DNA from: Phytophthora quininea
Lineage: Eukaryota > Oomycota > Peronosporomycetes > Peronosporales > Peronosporaceae
Reading direction: 5' to 3'
Assembly: GCA_011947345.1 (NCBI GenBank)
Contig: JAAVTG010000229.1
Location: 558,001 to 622,000 of the forward strand
Length of the DNA: 64,000 nucleotides
The stretch's first letter is position 1. Every line of letters begins with the position of its first letter. The translations under genes were made by a program, and so were the position numbers. The notes below the pieces were generated by a model that saw only the letters and a list, made by a program, of their open reading frames with translations, did not search any database and was not told the origin of the DNA. Positions 54,496 to 64,000 of this stretch are shown piece after piece.

Positions 54496-55629
54496 TCAGG
54501 TGAGCAGCGGCGTCGGCCGGACGAACTGCAGCAGCTGAATGGTGTACTGAGTCCATCGCCAGAAGAGATGCTGCGCATGCAGTTCATCCTCACAAGTGGC
54601 CCAGTTGTCGTAGCTCACGTCAATTGTTGTCTCGTCCACCTCGGTGACTTTCAAATAGTTGCCACCTTCAGTGAACCACTGCACTCCTTTCTGGTGGAGA
54701 TCTCTCTGCTGGTCGTTGTCGGCTATCACCATGATGAAGGCAATTTCTCGCTTGCCGTCGAGCCGCTTCCGAGGCAATCGTTTGGCCAGTTGGATGTAGC
54801 GGAAGTGAACCGACCCGGGGATGTTGCGGACCATCACAAATCCGTCGCCCTCGAACTCTTGCAGCACTTGAGTGCTTACACCATCAAGTTGCTCGCGGCT
54901 CCAGTTCAGCGGCGTAGCAAGCAGTGGCCACGTGCTGGTGTCCGAGTTGACGAGCTTCTCGTCCAAGTCTTTGAGTGAACAAGCAAGTCGAGACGTGAAC
55001 CTGATGTGCGCCACCATCGAGTCTTTCTCCGGTCTTCGTGTTAAGGGAGCGTAGTGGATTGTCCAGCCGAAGAGCTCCGCGACCGGCTCAATAACCGGCG
55101 GATTATCTCCAAGTAATTGGTCGCAGCAGTTGATCATGGAGGTGTACGCTTCGTTCGTGAACGGGAGGAAGAAGAACGGCGGCTCGTCGTTGGGGAATTC
55201 GACCCAGTAGCCTCGTTCGTGCTGCTTTCGCTTCGATGTCCACGGCGACTTACGACTAAGCTCCGAAACGCTAAGAGCTACACTCTGAGGATCGTCCTTG
55301 TCGAATTCCCCGACGGCTTCTTGTGACATCGAGAGGAAGCGTTTGTGCTGTTGCAATCTCTCGCGAAGTGCGACGTTCTCGTTGCGAAGTTTGTCGCTCT
55401 CAAGCGCGACCTGGTACATTGCGTTAACCTCAGTCTTGTCGGAGCTCATGGCAGTGAGTTGCTGCTTCACTTGGCGCTGTAGATGGTCGCGTTCCTGGCG
55501 CATTTGCTCCAGCTCGCTCTTCTTCTGCGCCCGCAGTCGGGCGTAGCTTTCGCAGCGACGTTGCCGCTTCCACTCGGTCTGCACTTCCTTCGTCCACGCG
55601 TCGGTCGTTGCTGCCGCCCATGTCGGCAT
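54496..55629 (-). CDS. Coiled-coil/START-like oomycete protein, intact copy
   Basis: The N-terminus MPTWAAATTDAWTKEV leads a basic, bZIP-like helix (RRCESYARLRAQKKSELEQM) and a leucine-rich coil (LESDKLRNENVALRERLQQH). A C-terminal domain of about 240 residues follows (YWVEFPNDEPPFFFLPF, ELFGWTIHYAPLTRRPEKDS, MVAHIRFTSRLACSL, FVMVRNIPGSVHFRYIQLAK, DVSYDNWATCEDELHAQHLF). The domain has a START-like feel and belongs to an expanded oomycete family of unknown function. Met at 55629 is preferred because it aligns with the start of the inverted paralogue; the frame is open further up to a Met at 55746. No lesion is seen. Confidence 0.65.
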   Translation of the reverse strand: MPTWAAATTDAWTKEVQTEWKRQRRCESYARLRAQKKSELEQMRQERDHLQRQVKQQLTAMSSDKTEVNAMYQVALESDKLRNENVALRERLQQHKRFLSMSQEAVGEFDKDDPQSVALSVSELSRKSPWTSKRKQHERGYWVEFPNDEPPFFFLPFTNEAYTSMINCCDQLLGDNPPVIEPVAELFGWTIHYAPLTRRPEKDSMVAHIRFTSRLACSLKDLDEKLVNSDTSTWPLLATPLNWSREQLDGVSTQVLQEFEGDGFVMVRNIPGSVHFRYIQLAKRLPRKRLDGKREIAFIMVIADNDQQRDLHQKGVQWFTEGGNYLKVTEVDETTIDVSYDNWATCEDELHAQHLFWRWTQYTIQLLQFVRPTPLLT

Positions 55630-56384
55630 GGCTGAAGTGTTTTCGCTGGCGAAGTTAAGATTCAAGGCCAGATGAAAACTGATCACGTGTGGAGTCTTGG
55701 AGACTTTTTCCTCTACCCTCCCCATCCAAAAGTTGTTTGTGCACATCTGTCAAACCGTGGCCGTATGTTTGAGCAATGAGCAATGAGCAATGAGTGAGTT
55801 TTGTGACTCATTGACAGTGACATGAACACTTACCATGTCGTTGTCCTGTAGCGTTGGTTCTTGCTACGAGTTTGACCCACTTGCAACGAACTCAGGCTGC
55901 TTCCAGAGTGTTAAACTCTGGACCACGTAGCTGCACGCAGACGTTCTCGGTATCAAGACCAAGGCGCGTCAGAATGACAAAACATCCGAGCATCATCGAC
56001 AAAGTCATATTTGGTGGCGCACCGTTAGTGCTGGCCAACTGATGAGGCGACCATCGAGGTGTGGGCTCGTATACGCAGATTTGCAGGCTTTTGAAATCGC
56101 GTCAACACTTGCAAATGCTTCGTGTCACGGGAACACGGTGCTGTACTGCTACAGGCTTTGGCCAGCCAACTCAGAAGAAGCATGGAAGACCAAGCCAAAG
56201 CGCAAGCCAAAGCAATGTCGCGGACGCTACGGTGGACATGCATCAACCAATACTTCGGACGACGTGTGACTGCAAGTACGCAATCCACCATCTGACCGGA
56301 CAAGAAATTGGCGGACCTGGCAAGGCGGGAAGTCAATCAGTCTCCGATTCTCCACGTGATCCGCAGCGTCACTTCACTCCCGTC
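55630..56384. promoter_or_regulatory. Divergent region between the START-like paralogues
   Basis: About 755 bp between the two opposite starts. Short frames without domains are present. TGAGCAATGAGCAATGAGCA near 55771-55790 is a short tandem 8-bp repeat. Confidence 0.4.
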
Positions 56385-57554
56385 ATGGTGACATATAGCG
56401 AACCAAGCAGCAACGGAGACCTAGCTGCTCTTTGTAGTTGGGCCGTCTCGACGATCGAGTCTTGGGAGAAACAAACTCGGTCGGATTTGAGGCACAGAAG
56501 CCCGCGAGAGGAACGCGCGTCGTCGACTGCACAAGAAGCACACGTTAGAGGACATGCAAGACGAGCTCAAGGCGTTGCAGATAGGGCCAGACGTCTGGCC
56601 ATCATGAACCAAGGCGGCTCCTTCGGAGTCGACCACGTGCATCGTCTCGCTCTTGAGAGCGAACTCCTTCGTCGAGAAAACCTTGAGCTTCGCGAGAAGC
56701 TCCATCAGTTTGACAGCTTCGAGGCTTTCGCACAAGACGCTACAGCGGAGGGTGCTTGTTTATCGAGTGTAAACTCGATCTCTCAATGCATCGCTGAACT
56801 AAGTCGCAGAGCACAGTCAGTTATGAGGCGACACCAACACGTGGCAGGGTGGTGGGTGCGGCTAATGAACGGCGACCCGGTTCTCTACTTCCAACCGCTC
56901 TCTAAAACCAAGTTCGACTGCTTGGTGAAAGCTTGTGCTAAGCGACTTGAACGCCACATCGATGTACATGCAAGTTTGTTCGGGTGGACTGTTCATTATG
57001 CCCCACTCTCGAGAAAGCGGGAGGACAGTACGATGGTTGCCCATGCGAGGTTTACCACGCGAGTTTACTGTTCGCTGGACGCCTTGAATGACATGTTGAT
57101 CAATTCAGCCATCAATTCATGGCCGGTGATCGCCACGCCACCAAACTGGAGGCGTGGCCAGTGTGGCGGCATTTCCACTTAAGTGTTGCAGATCTTGGAC
57201 GAGACTTCGCACGTGATGTTTTACAACGTTCCTGGGGTAGTTCAGTACCGATACATTCAACTTGTTCACCGCTTTGCCAGGGTTCATGACGATGGACAGC
57301 GAGAAATAGTCTTCATCACACTTCTTGCACATGCGGGGACACGAATGCTATTCGAAGAGAATGTCAAATGGATAACTGAAGGCGGAACATATTTTAAAGC
57401 CATCGAACTCAACAACATGTTGGTGGATGTGACCTACGACCAGTGCGCTGCTTGTGAGGACCAAGCGCACGGACAAAGTCTTTTTGTTCAGTGGTCGGAG
57501 TATGTGTTCCAGCGCATGCAAAGCGCTTACCCAACGAGACTTTTGTCCACCTAA
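56385..57554 (+). pseudogene. Coiled-coil/START-like paralogue with nonsense codon
   Basis: This is a diverged inverted copy of the 54496-55629 gene, with matching blocks: LALESELLRRENLELREKLH, HVAGWWVRLMNGDPVLYFQP, SLFGWTVHYAPLSRKREDST, MVAHARFTTRVYCSL, VMFYNVPGVVQYRYIQLVHR and DVTYDQCAACEDQAHGQSLF. A TAA at about 57180-57182 falls where the intact copy has Gln (VSTQVLQ versus IST-stop-VLQ), a single C-to-T change, with the same frame open on both sides. A frame wobble in the N-terminal helix near 56500-56600 is also seen, where RLHKKHTLEDMQDELKALQ lies in another frame. The real nonsense codon argues for gene loss; a truncated product of about 265 residues remains possible. Confidence 0.65.
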
Positions 57555-57866
57555 GTCATCCACATACTTATACAATAGATCAGTAGTTGCTTGCTTGGAG
57601 GTATGTTAAACGCTCGTGCAGGAAGCTGTTCAAATGTTTTCCCTGCAACAGTCTGCACTCGACATGAGTGCAGATCCCAGTAAATGTGGACCAGGAGCTC
57701 CTGTACGGTTATCACATGGCTACAACAGGTTGTCTTGGGGGACACCAGACGATATGAGACCATTACCATGCGATCCGAGAGGGCGCATGTTGACCACCCC
57801 AACGAATTGCAAGAGGAACTGCCATTTCCCATTTACCGCACTCTGCTTCGCTGAAAGAGTCGCGTC
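57555..57866. promoter_or_regulatory. Upstream region of the secreted hydrolase gene
   Basis: No gene is seen. A canonical initiator lies at its end (57822-57836). Confidence 0.4.
57822..57836 (+). promoter_or_regulatory. Oomycete initiator of the secreted hydrolase gene
   Basis: CCATTTCCCATTTAC matches the core CATTYYNCAWTT of the oomycete initiator at each position, 31-45 bp before the start codon. Confidence 0.6.
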
Positions 57867-59492
57867 ATGATCGTTTCGGTGGCATGCAAGTGTGTTGTCG
57901 CCTTGTTCTTCGCTGTTACATCCACAGTGACGGCATCATCCGTCCAAAACGTTTCTGCTGAACAAGTGTTAAGCGACTTGCCGTCACTTCGCATCCACAT
58001 CTCCCTCAAGCGGAAGGCCTTACAGATCCACGGGCACTCCGAGTTCGACATCTTCGCCAATCCAATTGCAACATCCAACAGTGTGCTTTACGACGGCTTC
58101 GCTACGTTTACCGAGGACGACAGCAAGTTCACGTACACACTCGTTGATGGCCTCACGTATTTAAAGGCAAACCCCGGCTCCAATAAACCTACGAAAGCCA
58201 GCTCGACAGCTCAGTGCATTTCTACAAACATCCCGTTTAGCGCCATCATCCCAGCACTCAACAATGCCACACCGATCCCGAGCGCTTCCATTGGCGATGA
58301 ACTCGTCCAGTGCTCCAGTGGAAATGTATTCAAGGTCGTTTTCAGTGGAGCAGAGTTTGCAGTGTGCGCGTCTGGCAGCTCTGGATTCACTGCATTCGGA
58401 AGCGAAATGGATATCAAAGTGGAGTATCTCGACCATCCTCTCAATATTTCCGCGCCGATAGTAAGCGGCTCGACTACAGCATGCTCTGCAGTAATAACTG
58501 CTACTCCAGTTTCCGCGACTGGTCTGGCGTTGCTTACCGGTGGTGGTAACATGCAATCCAGTATCTCAAGAAAACTGCGGGCAGAGTCTCACATGACTAT
58601 GGAAGCTTCTAAATGTTCATGCAAAGTGAAACCTCGGCCGTGCATCTTCTTCCACGGCCTCGGAAATCAACAAGAGTTAGACGAACTTCAAGAATCCCCT
58701 AAGAAAATCCCCACCAAGTTTGGCGATATCAGTGGCCACACGCCTTGCTGCTCGACTGTAAAGTACGCTGTCTTGAACACCGTCAACTACGGGTGGACCA
58801 GCGATAAACTCCAGCAGAAATACTGCGACCGCGTCATGCTGATGAGCAATTCAAGTGACAAGAGTGCTGGCATTATCGACGACACAGTCATCGTGACACA
58901 TTCCATGGGCGGACTTGTCATGGCTGGAGCTCTTGCAACTGGGAAGTGCAGCTTCGGAACAAATGCAGCCTGGGTTAGCTTGAGTCCTCCGATGACCGGC
59001 AGCATGGCTGTTGATTATCTTCAAGGCGTCTGCAGCAAGAACACCCTCGGAGTTGCTAAGCGTTTGCTGGGCGTTATCGGACAATGCCCTGTGTCAACGT
59101 CTCGCATGTCGACGGTGTACGAGAACGAAATGTACAGCAACGCTAGTCTGAACGCTGCGTACACTGCAGCCCAAGAGGCGTATCGAGGGAATGTGACGTC
59201 GGCTATCTGCAGTAATTACTACGTCGGACTCGTCTCCATGTACCAAACACCGAGCATTCTTGCTGGCATTGAGATCCCGCACAAGTCTAAAGAGAACGAC
59301 GGTCTCGTCGAGTTTCAAAGCTGCACCAAAGGCCTCGATGCAGCAACGTTGGCCAAGTTCGGCAACAGATACAAAAGCCAATTCTACAAGCCAGAGCTGA
59401 ACCACGCAGATACAGCATTTCTCGCTGGCGACGGGCTCTTCAGAGACTACCAAAAACCAGTGAAATGGTTCGAGTGCTCTGCGATCCAATAG
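57867..59492 (+). CDS. Secreted lipase-like alpha/beta hydrolase
   Basis: The unbroken 541-residue frame begins with a signal peptide (VACKCVVALFFAVTSTVTA). The first 240 residues form a separate beta-rich region with paired cysteines. The hydrolase follows: PRPCIFFHGLGNQQ (oxyanion HGLG), IDDTVIVTHSMGGLVMAGAL with the nucleophile Ser in T-H-S-M-G, and ENDGLVEFQSC with a likely Asp before the final His in LNHADTAFLAGDG. This fits a secreted lipase or esterase of the kind oomycetes export. Many cysteines suggest an oxidising, extracellular setting. RKLR near residue 235 lies too deep and has no EER, so it is not an RXLR effector. Confidence 0.82.
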   Translation: MIVSVACKCVVALFFAVTSTVTASSVQNVSAEQVLSDLPSLRIHISLKRKALQIHGHSEFDIFANPIATSNSVLYDGFATFTEDDSKFTYTLVDGLTYLKANPGSNKPTKASSTAQCISTNIPFSAIIPALNNATPIPSASIGDELVQCSSGNVFKVVFSGAEFAVCASGSSGFTAFGSEMDIKVEYLDHPLNISAPIVSGSTTACSAVITATPVSATGLALLTGGGNMQSSISRKLRAESHMTMEASKCSCKVKPRPCIFFHGLGNQQELDELQESPKKIPTKFGDISGHTPCCSTVKYAVLNTVNYGWTSDKLQQKYCDRVMLMSNSSDKSAGIIDDTVIVTHSMGGLVMAGALATGKCSFGTNAAWVSLSPPMTGSMAVDYLQGVCSKNTLGVAKRLLGVIGQCPVSTSRMSTVYENEMYSNASLNAAYTAAQEAYRGNVTSAICSNYYVGLVSMYQTPSILAGIEIPHKSKENDGLVEFQSCTKGLDAATLAKFGNRYKSQFYKPELNHADTAFLAGDGLFRDYQKPVKWFECSAIQ

Positions 59493-59543
59493 ATATCGAT
59501 ACAACTGTTGAATACTGTTACTTGATCAGGATAAACCACCGCT

Positions 59544-61357
59544 CTATGCCGCAGCGTTGTGTACATGGGCACAGGTCTTGCACTTCTTCGAAAATGCCTT
59601 GGGCACGAATTCTTCACAGCGACACAAGCTGCACGGACCTTGACTTGCAGTCGCCGATGAGGAGTTCCTTCGAGACCCACCAGCAGCATCGAATTCAGCG
59701 ATTCCATCCATTGCCTGGTTGATGGCGTCGTACAAAGGCTTAGCGGCCCGCGGTTGAGGCACAGACCCACCCAAAATCTCCTCAGGAGTGAGCTTCTGAC
59801 CGTAGAAGTTGCTGTTCGTTTCAGTCCGAGCTGTGATGACTGCGCCGTGCAACGAAATACCAGCAAACAGGCCACGACTGTGCGAGTAGCTGTAGTTGGC
59901 GTTGAAGCCACCTCGACTCGCAGCAGCCTGCGCTAACGCATCCCTTCCATACGGGCCTACTGCAATACTCAAGCCACCACCAACATTAACTTGTGTTCGA
60001 TGGAACACCTTGACGGCGTTCTTTGACCCCATGATGATCATTACTTCAATGAGTTCGCCACCACCTTCAAGACCTCCGCCAATGCCCGCTGTGCCAATTG
60101 CCGATGGTGCAGACCATGTGCCATCATCTAACTTGGCAATCACAATGCCGGTGCCCATCTTAGCTGTGATTAGCAACCCCGCCTTGATCACAGTAAGGAA
60201 AGCGATGCCATGCGCCCGCTTCAAGAAGCTGACGGGGATGTATCGATCGCTGTCAGCTCCAAAGTCCGGCCGGAAAAAGTTGCCCAAAATGTCTGCAGCC
60301 GACCTACATGCGCTCTCCAGCGACCTGCTGTACGGTAGATGCAACCGCGTCTTGGCCTCGTGTGGGTTCTCCTTGTGGCAGTTCGCATACTGCGTATTCA
60401 ATCCGTCCTGGAAGCACTGCAGAATCGGCGCACAAATCGTACACACGCGCTGTGGGTGCGCTGGATCGTACTTCTTCTTCATGCTTTCACTCGCTACTTG
60501 ATCAGGTGATATTAACATCCTCGCCGGACTGCAGGAGTGGCAGACGCTCGCACCGCATTTTCTGCATCTGTGTCGTCGTCTTTTGATATCAAAAACCTCG
60601 CTGCAAATGGCGCACTTTGGGTTATCAGCATTTCGCGTCATAGTTAGTCTTGAAGACGCAGAGGTCGGTACGATCTCCCCGCTGGTGTTGCTGGAGGTGT
60701 CGCTCCCGATGCTGTCTCTTCGAATCAGCTCGGAGGCCGAGTAGGGTCTTCTGTCTCCCGACGTCCTCGCTCTTGCAGCCATCGGAGGCTCCGGCAATGG
60801 CATGGACACTGGTCGCGCATGAGTCGTCTGTCTACTCACTGCAGAGTTGCCCTTGTGCTTGACGTGAACCTTCACCAGCTTCTTCCTCTTCTTGTCGTCC
60901 GGGATAAGTCTCGCCAGCTGAGGCAGCATGTGCTCCAGCATCAACTCACTGCCAAAGTAGGACGCCAGTCGGTCGTAGAAAACCTTGGCGCGTAGCTCTC
61001 CTAGGCCGTACTGCTTGCAGTCCGCTTTAAAGGCCGTGACCACCTCGTCGTGGTCTTTGTTGGCGCCTCGCACGGCCGCCAGCATGCGCTTGTAGATAGC
61101 CGCAGCCTCTTCCCCACTGGCGGCGGGTGGTACTTCAACGTGACTAGTTTTTCCTTGTCTTTGGTCTTGTCCTTGGACTTTTCCTTCTTCTTCTTGTGTT
61201 GTTGGGCTAAGCGTCGACTGGGAGCGGCGGGGTGGCACTGCCCACAGCGCGGGAAGACAACACGTTAGCAGACTCACCGGGGAAGCGGTAGCCGCACTGC
61301 GAGCAGAAGCGCATGGCGGTGGAAGCCGCAGCGCGGCATGATGGACACGCCGCCATC
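59544..61357 (-). CDS. FYVE and SYLF domain lipid-binding protein with terminal zinc ribbons
   Basis: The start at 61357 gives MAACPSCRAAASTAMRFCSQ, a short zinc ribbon (C-x2-C ... C-x2-C), and a short intron near 61280-61230. A Lys-rich linker (KKKKEKSKDKTKDKEK) and a helical block (AAAIYKRMLAAVRGANKDHD) follow. A FYVE-type finger comes next (CAICSEVFDIKRRRHRCRKC, VCHSCS), which should bind PI3P on endosomes. The SYLF/YSC84 domain follows (RAHGIAFLTVIKAGLLITAK, GIGGGLEGGGELIEVMIIMG, VGGGLSIAVGPYGRDA). The end has another Cys cluster (CSLCRCEEF, KKCKTCAHVH). The protein probably links endosomal membranes to actin. A one-base loss near 61125 (CCGCC) puts the linker and the rest in different frames; after it the frame is clean. 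Confidence 0.85.
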
Positions 61358-61507
61358 GTGCTCGCACTCGAAATGGAACTGAAGTACTGTTCTCGGTGTC
61401 AAGAAATGTACGATAAGTGGTAGTAGTCGAAATTACGTGTTAACATGAGTAATGGTTGTATATTGTGTGGTAGCAGTCTCACGGCACATTATCATTCCGC
61501 ATCCAAG
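61358..61507. promoter_or_regulatory. Divergent promoter of the FYVE-SYLF and PRP28 genes
   Basis: 150 bp between opposite starts. TCATTCCGCATCC at 61492-61504 fits the oomycete initiator core, only a few bases before the PRP28 start, so the PRP28 leader would be extremely short. On the other strand TCAGTTCCATTTCG is a near match before the FYVE-SYLF start. Confidence 0.5.
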
Positions 61508-64000
61508 ATGGTGGAGCACGGCAGGAAGCGGCACCGCGCGCTCTCGCTCTCGTTCAGCGAGCAAGCGGAAGACGACGGAGCTGGACGAGCAACAGCGAAA
61601 GGAAGCGGAGCGAGTAGCGGAGATCGCGCGCCGCGCAGAGGAGCGGGCAGCCAAGCGAGCGGAGGAGAGAAAGAAGCAGGAGGAGGATGCGAAGAAGGTT
61701 ACTCAGGCAACGAATGGCGAGAGGAAAGTCCCTAGGAAGCTGCCGGAGGCTACGTCAACACTAAATGACACCATAGCGAAGCCTACATTCAGGAGCAAGG
61801 CACAGAGACAGAAGGATGCGCTGGAGAGGCTCGAGAAGAAGCGCCAAGAGGTGGGTTACCTTTTGGGTTACTCTATGTCGTCCATTCTAATGAAGGTTAT
61901 TATGATGGGTTATTTAGATGGAAACGCAGCGGAAGGAGGAAGAGCAAGCGAGACGGCAATTTCTGCAGAAACAAAGAGCAGATCGAGAGAAGAGCAGCCG
62001 AGCTAGAGCCAACGGACGCGACAGACGAGAGCGCGACCGCAGCGAGCCCAAGAGAGACCTGCAGGACAAGAAAGAGGACAGCAAGCCGCCACTGCTGGAG
62101 GCTAGCGAGGCCAAAGCCTTACAGGCGCTCAAGGATCAGTACCTGGGCAAGAAAACCAAGAAGAAAAAGTTGTTAAGGCCAGTGAAAAGTTCTCCAAGAT
62201 CTTCCAGTTTGAATGGGAGGCGAGCGAGGATACCAGCGCAGATTTGAACCCTTTGTACGCCAAGAAGATGGACGTAAACTTGCTGTATGGACGAGGCTAT
62301 CGCGCCGGCGTAGATATGCGGGAGCAGCGCAAGAAGAACTCGTTCTTGGACGAGCTGAGCCACAAGCGACAGAAGGAGCAGCAACTAGCGGATGAAACGG
62401 ACGGTAGTTTGACCAGCGAACAGATCGCAGCCAGACAGGAGGAACGAGAACGTGCTATGCGCAACATGCAGGCCCGAGAACGCGACCGCATGCAGGAGAT
62501 GGCTTCTCGCGAGGCCAAGACCATGGGCACCCACTGGTCGGAGAAGTCACTAGAGGAAATGAAGGAGCGCGACTGGCGTATCTTCCGCGAGGACTTTGAC
62601 ATCACTCTTAAGGGTGGACGGGCTCCCAATCCGCTGCGTAAATGGACGGAAGCTGGAAACATGCTGCCCGAGGCTGTATTCAAGGCCATTAAGGACATGG
62701 GATTTGAACGACCGTCGCCTATTCAGATGCAGGCGATCCCTATCGGTTTGCAGAAGCGTGATATCATCGGCATTGCCGAGACCGGTTCCGGTAAGACCGC
62801 GGCGTTTGTTATCCCCATTATTGCGTACATTTACTCGCTACCATCGGCAATGGTGGCGCGGACGGGCGAGCAAGGTCCTCTTGCCCTTGTCATGGCGCCA
62901 ACGCGTGAGCTGGCATTGCAAATTGAGCAGGAGGCCATCAAACTGAGCAAGTACACGAGCGTGGGTCTACCTGAGAAGATGAGTCCAATTAAGACTCTGT
63001 CTGTTGTTGGCGGACAAAGTATTGAGGACCAAGGCTTCCGGCTTCGTGAAGGTGTCGACATTATCATTGGTACTCCTGGACGACTGATGGATTGTCTCGA
63101 GAGCCACTATTTAGTATTGAACCAGTGTAACTACGTGGTGCTGGATGAAGCCGATCGAATGATTGATATGGGCTTTGAGCCTCAAGTAGTAGCCGTGCTA
63201 GAGAACATGGGGTCGCTACTCAAGTCAGAAAACGAGGAAGAAATGGAGCAGCAACTCACGTTGGCCAACAGCGGCGAGCGAAACCAGCCAGCCGAGCTAC
63301 AGCACCGTCTTCGGGTCACAACAATGTTCAGTGCTACCATGCCCGTTGAAGTGGAGCGGCTTGCAAAGACGTTCCTGCGTCATCCATCTATTGTAAAGAT
63401 TGGCGATGAGGATTCAGGTAAGAACAAACGTATCGACCAGCGCGTGATGTTCATGAACCCAGGCAAGAAGCGTCCGAAGCTGGTGGAGGTGCTGCGCGAT
63501 ATTTTGAGTGCGCAGTCGGTCCCAATGCCTCGTTCACGCAAGGAGAAGGTTGTGGACGGTGCCAAGATCATTGTCTTCGTCAACATTAAGAAGGAATGCG
63601 ACTCTGTAGCCAAGTTCGTGTCTAGCGAGGGTTTCCGATGCACCATTCTTCACGGTGGCAAGACGCAAGATCAGCGTGAGGAAAGTCTCAAGATCTTCCG
63701 CGAAGGCTACTGCGATATTCTGGTCGCTACGGATGTGGCTGGACGTGGTCTCGATATTCCAGATGTGACCCACGTCGTCAACTTCGACCTGCCGTCCAAG
63801 ATTCAGAACTATTCCCACCGTATCGGTCGTACCGGTCGTGCCGGGAAGGACGGTGTCGCCATCTCATTCCTCACGGACGACGACGAAGAGATCATGTACG
63901 ACCTCAAACAGTACCTCGTGTCGACCGACATGCCTGTGCCGCATGAACTTGCCAATCACCCGTCCGCGAAGGCTGCCCCAGGCGCTCGCGACGAGAAGGG
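61508..64000 (+). CDS. PRP28: Spliceosomal DEAD-box helicase PRP28/DDX23, 3' end off the window
   Basis: An Arg/Ser-rich start (RSRSRSASKRKTTELDE) is followed by long charged helices and an intron at 61852-61917. PRP28-type sequence follows (KIFQFEWEASEDTSADLNPL, THWSEKSLEEMKERDWRIFR). The helicase core has all motifs in order: GFERPSPIQMQAIPIGLQ (Q motif), AETGSGKT (I), APTRELA (Ia), GTPGR (Ib), DEAD (II), SAT (III), IIVFVN (IV), DVAGRGLDIP (V) and HRIGRTGRAG (VI). The AETGSGKT form and the N-terminus point to PRP28, which unwinds the U1 snRNP/5' splice site duplex. The N-terminal frame shifts near 61540 (a GC run) and at AAAAA near 62167; the helicase core is unbroken to 64000. Confidence 0.92.

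Noticed and set aside
58560..58600. RKLR in the secreted hydrolase as an RXLR motif
   Set aside because: It lies about 235 residues from the start, far outside the usual window, with no EER after it and inside a full enzyme.
1..64000. tRNA, rRNA or snRNA genes
   Set aside because: No cloverleaf-like or rRNA-like stretch was recognised by eye; a covariance-model search would be needed to exclude small RNAs.

Overview
The window reads as nuclear DNA of an oomycete of the Phytophthora/downy mildew type. The evidence is dense short-intron protein genes on both strands, an RXLR-EER effector gene with a decayed neighbour, two large secreted repeat proteins of the cyst-germination (CAR/mucin-like) style, flagellar genes (SAS-6, MYCBPAP), and relics of hAT, LTR, pogo, MULE and Merlin transposons. 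No rRNA, tRNA or CRISPR array was seen. The species cannot be fixed from the sequence alone.

Layout. 1-7.6 kb is a transposon graveyard: a hAT relic, a gag/protease fragment of an LTR element, a CENP-B/pogo scrap, and a MULE transposase gene cut in two by a Merlin element that still has its inverted repeats and target duplication. 8.1-19.3 kb is a housekeeping block: cyclin, p24 cargo receptor, GOLD-type seven-helix protein, alpha/beta hydrolase, TBC RabGAP, ATG12, a possible ciliary protein, a broken IQ-motif protein and an unknown gene. 19.8-20.9 kb holds the RXLR pair. 21.1-33.9 kb holds an F-box/LRR protein, an HNH-like protein, an oomycete START-like protein, an ectoine-synthase-like mitochondrial protein, an ankyrin protein and a long MYCBPAP protein whose C-terminus is a degenerate phosphoglycerate kinase domain. 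34.2-48.2 kb holds two related secreted repeat proteins, one Gly-rich and one Thr/Pro-rich with about 59 copies of a 138-bp unit, with a truncated duplicate between them. 48.3-64 kb returns to ordinary genes: SAS-6, a FabG-like reductase, a basic unknown protein, a 6-phosphogluconolactonase-like propeller, an inverted pair of coiled-coil/START-like proteins, a secreted lipase-like hydrolase, a FYVE-SYLF protein and the start of the PRP28 helicase.

A caution runs through the window. Many otherwise healthy genes carry one-base losses, nearly all in short homopolymers, and adding one base restores a conserved reading each time. This looks more like consensus-sequence error than mass pseudogenisation, so most split genes are annotated here as single CDSs with the break noted. 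Some lesions are different: in-frame nonsense codons in the IQ protein and in one START-like paralogue, and multi-lesion decay in the transposons and the second RXLR copy. Those look like real gene loss.

Functional links. Four tight divergent pairs probably share promoters: p24 with the seven-helix protein (both GOLD-type secretory proteins), TBC RabGAP with ATG12 (both membrane traffic or autophagy), the START-like paralogues, and FYVE-SYLF with PRP28. SAS-6, MYCBPAP and possibly the 16-kb gene serve the zoospore flagellum.
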